DNA from: Desulfobulbaceae bacterium
GTDB taxonomy: Bacteria; Desulfobacterota; Desulfobulbia; Desulfobulbales; Desulfocapsaceae
Length of the DNA stretch: 50,130 bases
Direction of reading: 5' to 3'
Assembly: GCA_008933635.1 (NCBI GenBank)
Contig: WBUQ01000015.1
Coordinates: 1-50,130, forward strand
Within the stretch, counting starts at the first letter, position 1. Each line of letters begins with the position of its first letter. Below, piece by piece: positions 27,280 to 34,185 of the stretch. A model generated the notes under the pieces. It was not told where the DNA came from. It worked only from the letters and a program-made list of their open reading frames with translations, and made no database searches. The position numbers and the translations under genes were made by a program.

Positions 27280-28777
27280 ATTTGAATTGAGATATTGCAA
27301 TTGAACGGCAACGTAGAGTGATGATTACGGGGTAGCGTATCAGCTACGAGCTGTCTTTTTGAAAAACTATTACAAACAGGTGTCAATAATATTGAGCCTT
27401 TCGTGTCCATTATTGACAGATGGCACCATTACGTAAGGATTTCCAGTTTCAATATCAAGATTTCATTCTTGTTCAAAGTTGAAGAGATCTACTGTTCACT
27501 GAACATCCCCTGGCGAGGGGATCCTGTTGATCTCCGCGACGTGAAAGGAGATTCGCGACGACAAGGGATGCTGGGAGCAATTAGGGGCCTATGTCTCAAG
27601 ACAGGCCGATGCCCAGTATGCCACAGTATCTGTCCGGACTGCATGAAAAAAAAGGTCATGAAAGATATGGATGGCTTATTGCCTTGTGATTGGCGAGGGC
27701 CGGTCGTGGAAGAGGATAGAAAATTTTCTGCAGATAAACCCATCAAGTCAAAAAGGGGAATCAATGTCTGATCCCCCTTCCTTTCAGCCCCGCAATGCCC
27801 GAGCGGGCGACTTACAGATTCGAATTTTCTTTTCACCAGACGATACACCTTGCGCAGAAGACATATAGTCTGGTTCCTGTTTGTCCCCCCCCTATAATCG
27901 GTTTTGCTCAGTGCATCCGTTTGGAGAGCAGGAGGTTGATATGGCTGATATCTGCCCATCTCTCCTAGGCCGAAGTGAAATCGAACCTGAGATCGTTAAC
28001 TTGATGGTAGCGGTTCGCTTATGAAAAAGCAAATCTCCCAGCCAAGGTGAATTTTCTGCTTTGCGTTACTCGCCCAACCTTCAACGTTAAAACGGTACAA
28101 GAAGTACTTTTTGTCTATATCAATTAGACGTAAAATTGAAAATTCTGCAACCAGCTCCACTTTCTGGAGGTGATACAGGATAACGCGCTTTCTTCATATG
28201 ATGCCACGGCATGCAACAGGCTAGTTCGAGTATCTGGTCGATGCACATTTCCAGCATGCAGATCTATGACTCCTTGGAAATACCCACCAAACAGTATTGA
28301 TTTTTCTCCTTGCCTTTTTCAATTTTTCGTAGCACGATAGCTATTAATATTCCGGCTCATTTCCCAATGAGATATCCCTTTCCAGGGTTTAGCTGAACAC
28401 ATATCTTTGTGTTCTTGAATTACAGGCTTGAGAGTTGTGGAGTGTTTCCAAGCAGAGGAGTTTAATCGCGGTGGCGAACGCCCTTGTTTGAACTGGAAAT
28501 CTACGCAACCGGCAATTTAATCAATCAATTGAATCCCTTCTCTGTTTATCTATTGCATCTCTTTTTGCTTTTTCAACCGCAATCAATTTCCAAACCTATC
28601 TTTATATTTTTCATGGACTTCGCTGCAATACTACTTTGAGTCCTGAAGCTTCAGGTCCATAGCTCTTATCTGCATACATAGCCCAACACCACCACACCCA
28701 TAAAACGGGAGCGAAACGATCTCTGCTCCCTTTGGGGCATTGTTGTTTCATTCCCACTACCCACAGGAGGAACAACA
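27280..28777. other. 1.5 kb region without a convincing gene
   Basis: A weak terminator (GTAGC/GCTAC stem at 27332-27347, then CTTTTT) ends the PPDK-like gene. An open frame at 27403-27771 on the plus strand contains CPVCHSICPDC, a possible zinc-binding pair, but has a GTG start with no ribosome site and overlaps an open minus frame (27489-27959). From 28000 to 28700 both strands are full of stops. A perfect 14-base palindrome CCTGAAGCTTCAGG lies at 28642-28655. This gap may contain the boundary between the metabolic region and the accessory island. Confidence 0.4.
28707..28733 (+). terminator. Leader hairpin upstream of the Rad52-like gene
   Basis: GGGAGC (28707-28712) pairs with GCTCCC (28725-28730), followed by TTT. 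It lies 47 bases before the start codon. The next two genes have similarly placed hairpins, so it could be an attenuator, a terminator or a translational control element. Confidence 0.4.
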
Positions 28778-29434
28778 ATGGCAGCAACATTTCATGAAAA
28801 GATCAACCTGATCAACGAACGATTGCGATCTCTCGGTATCGAGGCGGTCCAGGAAATCAAAATGACCGACAAGGACGGCAAGGTCATCGGCCAGGTGAAA
28901 TACGGCTATCGGCCTCAGTATGTCTTTGATTGCGTCAATGAATTTCTAGGCCCGGAAAACTGGCGATATGAACTGACGAAGGAGGAAATATTCGAAAACC
29001 AAGCGGTTTCCGAGGTGAAGCTCTTTCTTAAAGTCGATGACGGTTGGCTCTGCAAAGGTTCGCAGAAAGGCCAAATGCAGATTGTCAAAGGCAATGTTGG
29101 CGATGCCCAAAAAGGTGCGATCACCGATGCGATTCAGAAATGCATGTCACTTCTGTCAATCGGCTGCGATTCCTACAAGGGTCTGCTTAAAAATGTCTAT
29201 CAGAAGAATTCCCAGAAGCCCCCGGTCGATAAAAAGCAAACTGGCAAACAACCTGTTGCTGAAACTAGACAACCTGCGACCACCATGCCCAAGATTGCCG
29301 GAGTCACCTTTGAAGACCGTCAAGGTGTCATCGTCGCCATCGGCGAGCGTTTGTTCGATAAAAAAGAACTGCTCAAGGCCGCTGGTTTTCAATGGGATAC
29401 AACCGAGAAATCCTGGATGAAAAAAGCAGCATGA
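28778..29434 (+). CDS. Rad52-family single-strand annealing protein
   Basis: The 218-residue product has the Rad52/Rad22 core in residues ~1-130: YGYRPQYVFDCVNEFLGP, a central SEVKLFLKVDDGW strand and the family hallmark GDAQKGAITDAIQKCMSLLSIG. A linker rich in Lys, Gln and Pro follows. The ~40-residue C-terminal tail contains an independent small motif (LLKAAGFQWDTTEKSWMKK). Such proteins anneal complementary single strands in phage and conjugative-element recombination. It is followed by a Cas4/RecB-like nuclease, a standard annealase-exonuclease pairing. ACAGGAGG precedes the ATG. Confidence 0.82.
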   Translation: MAATFHEKINLINERLRSLGIEAVQEIKMTDKDGKVIGQVKYGYRPQYVFDCVNEFLGPENWRYELTKEEIFENQAVSEVKLFLKVDDGWLCKGSQKGQMQIVKGNVGDAQKGAITDAIQKCMSLLSIGCDSYKGLLKNVYQKNSQKPPVDKKQTGKQPVAETRQPATTMPKIAGVTFEDRQGVIVAIGERLFDKKELLKAAGFQWDTTEKSWMKKAA

Positions 29435-29473
29435 GCACACATCCCCACACACCAACCCAGAGGGAGCGATACC

Positions 29474-29491
29474 ATTTCCCTCAAGGGAAAT
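29474..29491 (+). terminator. Leader hairpin upstream of the RecB-like nuclease gene
   Basis: ATTTCCCT-CA-AGGGAAAT is a perfect eight-base inverted repeat, 40 bases before the ATG at 29532. There is no long T run, so a role other than termination is possible. Confidence 0.4.
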
Positions 29492-29531
29492 CTGTGTATC
29501 CTCCCCTTAACATTCAACCAAGGAGGATACT

Positions 29532-30503
29532 ATGTCAGAACAGTTAATGATCACCCTGCAGGCCGCCCTGCAACAGTTGGCCCATCAGCAAACCGTTGAA
29601 ACACTTGGCGACCGTAGCACCTACCTCGGGGCATCCGATATCGGAGCCTGTCCACGTAAAACAATCCTGACCAAACTCAATCCCCCGGCAGCCGATCTGG
29701 TAACTCTGCTTCGTTTTCGACGTGGCCACATGGCCGAGGATATCGTCGCAGCAGCATTCACTGCCGCAGGATTCTGCAATTTCAAACGACAAGTCGAAGT
29801 GAGATACCCGGGTGTTGTCCCGGTCACTGCCCATATCGATTTTGTCTTCATTTCCGAAGCCCGCAAATCAATGGCTGTGCTGGAAGTAAAATCACCGGAA
29901 AGCATGCCGGAAGGTCCCTACGGCTCCTGGGAAACCCAGCTCTATTTGCAAATGGGACTCCTGGCCGCCAACTATCCTGACTACAGGGTTGAAAAAGGCG
30001 CCATTCTGGCTGTCAACTTTGGGGCACAGGGTATGCAATTGTTTAACGGCTACATGCCGCAAACGATGATCTATGAAGGATTGATCGACCGGGCGACCGC
30101 GATTTGGCACGATTACCAGAAATATGCGGCAGGTGAACTGACCTCTCTGGTCATGGAAGCCGGGCCGCTCTGCGGGTTTTGCCCGTTTGTCGCTGGTTGT
30201 CCGAAATTTGCGGCGGAAGAGGTTCAGGAACTCAACGAAACTGTTGAGATCCTCACTGAACTACAGAAACAACAGAAGGCGTTAGAAGATGACATCACTA
30301 TCCGCAAAAACAATCTGCTGGCTATTGTCTCTGCACGAGGCCCTTTGAAGGCTCATGGTAGGTTTCTGCAGAAGGCGGTGCGTAACAGAAAGGTTCTCGA
30401 TGCGGATCGGTTGAACGATTTTCTCAAAGGCTATGGCCAGTCTTTAACAGACTTCCAGACGACCACCTCCTACTCCTTTCTGGAAATCAGAAAAGCTGCG
30501 TAG
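29532..30503 (+). CDS. PD-(D/E)XK nuclease with Fe-S cluster (Cas4/RecB-like)
   Basis: The 323-residue protein has nuclease motifs HIDFVF (Asp) and VLEVKSPES (ExK), with a Gln helix ETQLYLQMGL. A Cys in DIGACPRK and three in CGFCPFVAGC are positioned to hold a [4Fe-4S] cluster, as in Cas4 and AddB. The C-terminal ~90 residues are coiled (ELQKQQKALEDDITIRKNN). It probably resects DNA ends to provide single strands for the adjacent Rad52-like protein. AAGGAGG precedes the ATG. Confidence 0.82.
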   Translation: MSEQLMITLQAALQQLAHQQTVETLGDRSTYLGASDIGACPRKTILTKLNPPAADLVTLLRFRRGHMAEDIVAAAFTAAGFCNFKRQVEVRYPGVVPVTAHIDFVFISEARKSMAVLEVKSPESMPEGPYGSWETQLYLQMGLLAANYPDYRVEKGAILAVNFGAQGMQLFNGYMPQTMIYEGLIDRATAIWHDYQKYAAGELTSLVMEAGPLCGFCPFVAGCPKFAAEEVQELNETVEILTELQKQQKALEDDITIRKNNLLAIVSARGPLKAHGRFLQKAVRNRKVLDADRLNDFLKGYGQSLTDFQTTTSYSFLEIRKAA

Positions 30504-30528
30504 GTTCATTGTTTTTCTCAAGCAACTA

Positions 30529-30573
30529 TCCCACCAGGGGAAGCTCGTTCCCCAATGGTGGGAGATAGCTTTT
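30529..30573 (+). terminator. Strong hairpin between nuclease gene and ssb fragment
   Basis: TCCCACCA (30529-30536) pairs with TGGTGGGA (30556-30563), and inside it GGGGAA pairs with TTCCCC. A CTTTTT run follows. It can terminate the nuclease transcript. It ends 39 bases before the next ATG, like the two hairpins upstream. Confidence 0.6.
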
Positions 30574-30602
30574 TCCTGGCACAAATCCCAAGGAGAACGA
30601 CC

Positions 30603-30776
30603 ATGTTGAATAAAACCATGTTGATCGGCAACTTAGGCGCTGATGTAGAAACCCGTTACACCAAGAGCGAAGTAGCAATCGCCAATTTCCGGGCATCCCC
30701 TGGGCTAAACCTTGGAATGCGGCTCAGCATGGGGTCTTCCGGAATGCCATCACCAACCGACCCTATCGCGGTCTGA
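30603..30776 (+). pseudogene. ssb: Truncated ssb, fused out of frame to ardC
   Basis: The first ~29 residues (MLNKTMLIGNLGADVETRYT and following KSEVAIANF) are the start of a single-stranded DNA-binding protein. At about 30690 the sequence switches to the middle of an ardC N-terminal domain, but in another frame, so the product becomes a short nonsense tail ending at 30776. The OB-fold is lost. AAGGAG lies upstream of the ATG, so the expression signals of ssb remain. Confidence 0.8.
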
Positions 30777-31546
30777 ACATCATGCTGCTGAACCTGGTAG
30801 CAATGCTGAAGGGCTTTGTCGATCCCCGCTGGCTCACTTTCAGAAATGCTGAAAAGCTCGGCGGCAATATCAGGAAAGGGGAGAAGGGCGTGCAGGTCAT
30901 CTTCTGGAAGTTCCTGCCCACGCAGAGTCTCAAGGAGGATGGTGAATTGGATCCGGATACAGATGCGACTGATGATAAAGAACGGAAAGTCATCCCATTC
31001 GCCAGGGCCTATACCGTGTTCAACGTCGAGCAGTGTGAGGGGCTTGATCTTCCCAACCTTGAGGTCGATGATAGGGAGATACTGGAGATGAACGAGTTGG
31101 CGGAAAAGATCCTGGCCCTGCCGGTCATGAAACATGGTGGTGGTCGGGCCTGTTATACGCCGATTACTGATCGGATCTTCATGCCGAACCGAGCCACCTT
31201 TGATAATCTCGATTTTTACTACGCAACCGCCTATCATGAGGTCGTGCATTGGACCGGGCACCCTGATCGACTCGCCCGTACCTTTGGCCAGCGGTTCGGT
31301 GACCAGAATTACGCCTTCGAAGAACTGGTGGCCGAGATTGGTGCTGCTTTCCTCGGTGCTCACACCGCCATCCCTTTTGCGGAAATGCGCCACCCGGAGT
31401 ATATCAACTCCTGGCTGCAGATCCTGCATGCGGATAGCAAGGCGATCTTCACTGCTGCCGCCAAGGCCCAGAGCGCTGCCGACTTTGTCCTGGACAAGGC
31501 CGGTATCATCGACTGTCACGAAACGCCTCTGCCGGCAGCGGCGTAG
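30692..31546 (+). pseudogene. ardC: ArdC-like antirestriction protein lacking its 5' end
   Basis: From 30692 the third frame reads GIPWAKPWNAAQHG..RNAITNRPYRGLN, the conserved ArdC N-terminal domain, missing roughly the first 20 residues and its start codon. It continues intact through WLTFRNAEKLGG and GEKGVQVIFW to the zincin domain with HEVVH (YHEVVHWTGH) and EELVAEIGAAFLG, ending at 31546. The first in-frame ATG is at 30782, inside the domain and without a ribosome site. ArdC proteins bind single-stranded DNA and protect incoming plasmids from restriction. It could be expressed from 30782 (254 residues), but is most likely damaged by the ssb-ardC deletion. Confidence 0.75.
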
Positions 31547-31610
31547 GCTGAACTAAGCTTGTATAACGCAAACGGCTGTCTCAACCTTCGGGGTTGGGCA
31601 GCCGTTTTTT
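31382..31610 (+). repeat. Direct repeat copy 1: ardC 3' end plus terminator
   Basis: This stretch (from ATGCGCCACCCGGAGTAT through the ardC stop and the hairpin AACGGCTG...CAGCCGTT with T run) is repeated, diverged, at 36745-36970. The terminator stem lies at 31570-31607. Confidence 0.85.
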
Positions 31611-31618
31611 CTTGTCAG

Positions 31619-31666
31619 TATAATCTATACTGTATATCTAGTATAGACTATATATACAGTATATAC
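31619..31666. promoter_or_regulatory. parA promoter/operator repeats
   Basis: TATACTGTATAT (31626-31637) and ATATACAGTATA (31652-31663) form a 12-base inverted repeat with a 14-base spacer. A TATAAT box at 31619-31624 touches it. Partition operons are commonly autoregulated through such sites, which may also act as the centromere. They lie 20-60 bases before parA. Confidence 0.6.
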
Positions 31667-31684
31667 TAATCTACGGAGTGTGTC

Positions 31685-32332
31685 ATGAGCATAACAGTTT
31701 TTGGTGGAGAGAAGGGAGGTACCGGCAAGACGACATTGGCAACCAATATCGCGGCCATGCTGGCCCTGAAGGGAAAAGACGTGCTGCTGCTCGATACCGA
31801 CCGTCAGGGGACAGCCTCCTTCTGGGCCACGGTCCGGGAAGAGGAAAACATCGAACCCCGGGTGGCCTGTGTCCAGAAATTCGGCAAAGGCCTGCCCGCC
31901 CAGGTGCGAGATCTGGCCGGGCGCTACGATGAGATTATCATCGATGCCGGTGGTCGCGATTCGATGGAATTGCGCTATGCCCTTGGTGTCGCAGACCGTC
32001 TTTATATCCCGATGCAACCCTTTCAGTTCGATATCTGGACGATTCGCCAGATGGATACCCTGGTGGAGATGGCTAAAGGCTTGAATGAAGATCTCTCCGC
32101 CTTCATCGTCCTCAATCGGGTTGCCACCAATCCGGTCATCAAAGAAGATCGGGAGGCCCGGGATTTCATTACCGGGGGGAATTTTCAACATCTGGCCCTG
32201 GCCGAATCCATGGCCCGGGACCGTATCGCCTTTCGCAAGGCCGCCCGAGATGGTCTGGCGGTGATCGAGTACGGCGACAGCAAGGCGGTCAACGAAATGA
32301 ATCAACTGTACGAGGAGATTTATGGTGACTAA
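31685..32332 (+). CDS. parA: ParA-family partition ATPase
   Basis: The 215-residue protein has the deviant Walker A GEKGGTGKTTLA (about residues 8-19), a Walker A' region LLLDTDRQGTASFW and Walker B EIIIDAGGRDS. It lacks a long N-terminal DNA-binding domain, like small type Ib ParA/ParF proteins. It would position plasmid or integrative-element DNA with its partner encoded just downstream, whose start overlaps the parA end by 11 bases. A CGGAGTG ribosome site precedes the ATG. Confidence 0.88.
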   Translation: MSITVFGGEKGGTGKTTLATNIAAMLALKGKDVLLLDTDRQGTASFWATVREEENIEPRVACVQKFGKGLPAQVRDLAGRYDEIIIDAGGRDSMELRYALGVADRLYIPMQPFQFDIWTIRQMDTLVEMAKGLNEDLSAFIVLNRVATNPVIKEDREARDFITGGNFQHLALAESMARDRIAFRKAARDGLAVIEYGDSKAVNEMNQLYEEIYGD

Positions 32333-32633
32333 AAAGAAGAGCAACCCCCTGCGCGGCGTACCGGGAACCACGGACAAGGATGCGGCCCTGGAGGCCTTTG
32401 CCGCAGGCGCCGGCCAGCCCGCAGCGCCGGCAAACGAAACGGTGTACCCATGGGAAGACCCTTATGTGCGCGAGGATGTCATGAAACAGGTCCTCCTTAA
32501 GATGCCGGAGCCCTTGTATCTTAAACTCAAACATATCACCAACTATAGCCCCTATAACATGACTTCCTTCATCCTTGAAAAGATCGCACCCGAGATTGAA
32601 AAGGAAATTGCCAGGATGACGGGACGGGGGTGA
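32322..32633 (+). CDS. Small partition partner protein (ParG/ParB-like role)
   Basis: The 103-residue protein has a flexible N-terminus rich in Ala, Gly and Pro and a C-terminal strand-helix-helix region (VLLKMPEPLYLKLKHITNYSPYNMTSFILEKI) compatible with a ribbon-helix-helix fold. Overlap with parA and small size fit the centromere-binding partner of a type Ib partition pair. No specific family was recognised, so the role comes from context. Confidence 0.65.
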   Translation: MVTKKKSNPLRGVPGTTDKDAALEAFAAGAGQPAAPANETVYPWEDPYVREDVMKQVLLKMPEPLYLKLKHITNYSPYNMTSFILEKIAPEIEKEIARMTGRG

Positions 32634-33144
32634 GGCTTGATTGTAAATGCTTCAGCGCGCTGAGTGAGCCGGGAGTAGATGCAGGTAAAGAAACAAAAAA
32701 ATCGCCTCCGGCTTGAAGAAAGCATAAAGAAAGAAGAAACGGCGTGAATGAAGAAACGAAGAAACAAACAATCGTAAATACACACAGAGGTAAACAAATA
32801 GCAAAACATAGGATCAGGTAATTTGGATGATCTCAAAACGGGTGAAGCGGGGCATCGCAATGGTTTCATGTTCGGCCGCCCCTAATGCGCCTACATTTGA
32901 ATCCGCGCTATAATGTTTGCGAAAGCAGACTTGAGTGAGTAGTGTTAAAATATTGCTTCCGATTGCTCTTAGTTAGAAGGAAAAAATTAAGGAGCCTCAA
33001 AGAAAGATTGGTTGCCTATTGGCATAGCGGTGGGGCTGCAAACCTTGCAAGACGTATTGTACTTACTGGAATGTTTGTGGATTGGAGCATTGCCTTTATT
33101 CCGGATTCCACCCATACAATGCGCCAAAAATATTGGAGCAATAG
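32634..33144. other. Gap between partition genes and ietA
   Basis: This 511-base stretch holds no supported gene; an open frame at 32942-33232 overlaps the true start of ietA. Positions ~32690-32770 are purine-rich and include AGAAGAAACGGCGTG (32732-32746), which recurs at 39021-39035. The ietA promoter probably lies in its last 200 bases but no strong match is seen. Confidence 0.5.
32732..32746 (+). repeat. Purine-rich repeat AGAAGAAACGGCGTG, copy 1
   Basis: This exact 15-mer sits in a purine-rich tract about 100 bases after the partition genes. The second copy, in a similar tract, is at 39021-39035, about 80 bases after the abiE genes. Confidence 0.6.
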
Positions 33145-34185
33145 ATGGCTAGCGCGGACCAACTCAAAGCCTTGCTTAAGTCACACATCGAGGGTGATCA
33201 AGGTCGTTTTTTCTCGGTTGCTATGCAGGTAGCAGCGCATGAAGCCAAACTAGGTCATGGCAAGTTGGCGGAAGAACTCCGGGATATGATCGATGCCGCA
33301 AAGCGCCTTGGACAGACGTCTGGCGCGGCGAGCAATCTCGTACCTATCAACAAACCGCGCGGTGAACTATCCGGACTCTTGACTGTGTCTTATCCCAAGT
33401 CACGCTTGTCCAACATGATTCTTGATGATACCGTTTCCGAGAAGTTGAAGCGTACCATCAAGGAACAGCGGTTTTTTACCAAACTGCAAGAACACGGTCT
33501 TTCTCCCAGACGGAAACTGTTACTGGTAGGGTTACCAGGTACGGGCAAGACAATGACTGCCTCAGCCCTGGCTGGAGAATTGGGAATACCGCTATTTCTG
33601 GTCCGCCTCGATTCCCTGATTACCAAATTCATGGGCGAAACTGCCGCCAAATTACGCCAGGTATTTGATGCTGTGAGTAATGTACACGGTATCTATTTTT
33701 TCGATGAATTCGATGCCATCGGCTCACAACGTGGGTTGGCCAATGACGTGGGCGAGATTCGTCGGGTGCTCAACAGCTTTTTGCAGATGATCGAAGAGGA
33801 TCAATCCAATAGCGTGATCATCGCAGCCACTAACCACCCTGAGGTTCTCGACTACGCGCTTTTCCGCCGTTTTGACGACGTCATCGAATATGGTCTGCCC
33901 AATCAAGAGCAAATAATCGCACTGCTAAAGAATCGCCTGGTGGGTTTTAAACCAGTGCGCTCGATTTGGAACAAAGCATCCCTACAAGCTGTAGGTTTGA
34001 GCTACGCGGAAATCGTCAAAGCAGCCGATGAAGCTATCAAGCATGCTATCATTCACGAACAGAGGCAGATAGCCGAGGTAGATCTGCTTCGTACTTTGAC
34101 TGAATGGAAACAGATGAGTGCCAGGCTTACAGGCAATAAAGAGCACGGGAGATCAACCAAACATGCCGGATCAAGTTCAACGTGA
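33145..34185 (+). CDS. ietA: IetA-like AAA+ ATPase of an IetAS defence system
   Basis: The 346-residue protein has an N-terminal helical region (~1-100), then one AAA+ module: Walker A GLPGTGKT (about 129-136), Walker B IYFFDEFDAI, sensor 1 IIAATNHPE and the Arg-finger segment ALFRRFDDVIEY. TTGGAG precedes the ATG. It overlaps the subtilase gene by 23 bases. An AAA ATPase paired with a subtilisin-like protease is the known anti-phage pair IetAS (Gao and colleagues, 2020). The assignment rests on gene pairing and domains, not on alignment. Confidence 0.82.
   Translation: MASADQLKALLKSHIEGDQGRFFSVAMQVAAHEAKLGHGKLAEELRDMIDAAKRLGQTSGAASNLVPINKPRGELSGLLTVSYPKSRLSNMILDDTVSEKLKRTIKEQRFFTKLQEHGLSPRRKLLLVGLPGTGKTMTASALAGELGIPLFLVRLDSLITKFMGETAAKLRQVFDAVSNVHGIYFFDEFDAIGSQRGLANDVGEIRRVLNSFLQMIEEDQSNSVIIAATNHPEVLDYALFRRFDDVIEYGLPNQEQIIALLKNRLVGFKPVRSIWNKASLQAVGLSYAEIVKAADEAIKHAIIHEQRQIAEVDLLRTLTEWKQMSARLTGNKEHGRSTKHAGSSST

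Noticed and set aside
27950-28020. tRNA-like TTCGAT segment on the minus strand
   Set aside because: The flanking bases do not form a T-arm stem and no cloverleaf or anticodon arm could be found.
32942-33232. 96-residue frame before ietA
   Set aside because: It overlaps the ietA start, has no domain, and ietA has the better ribosome site.
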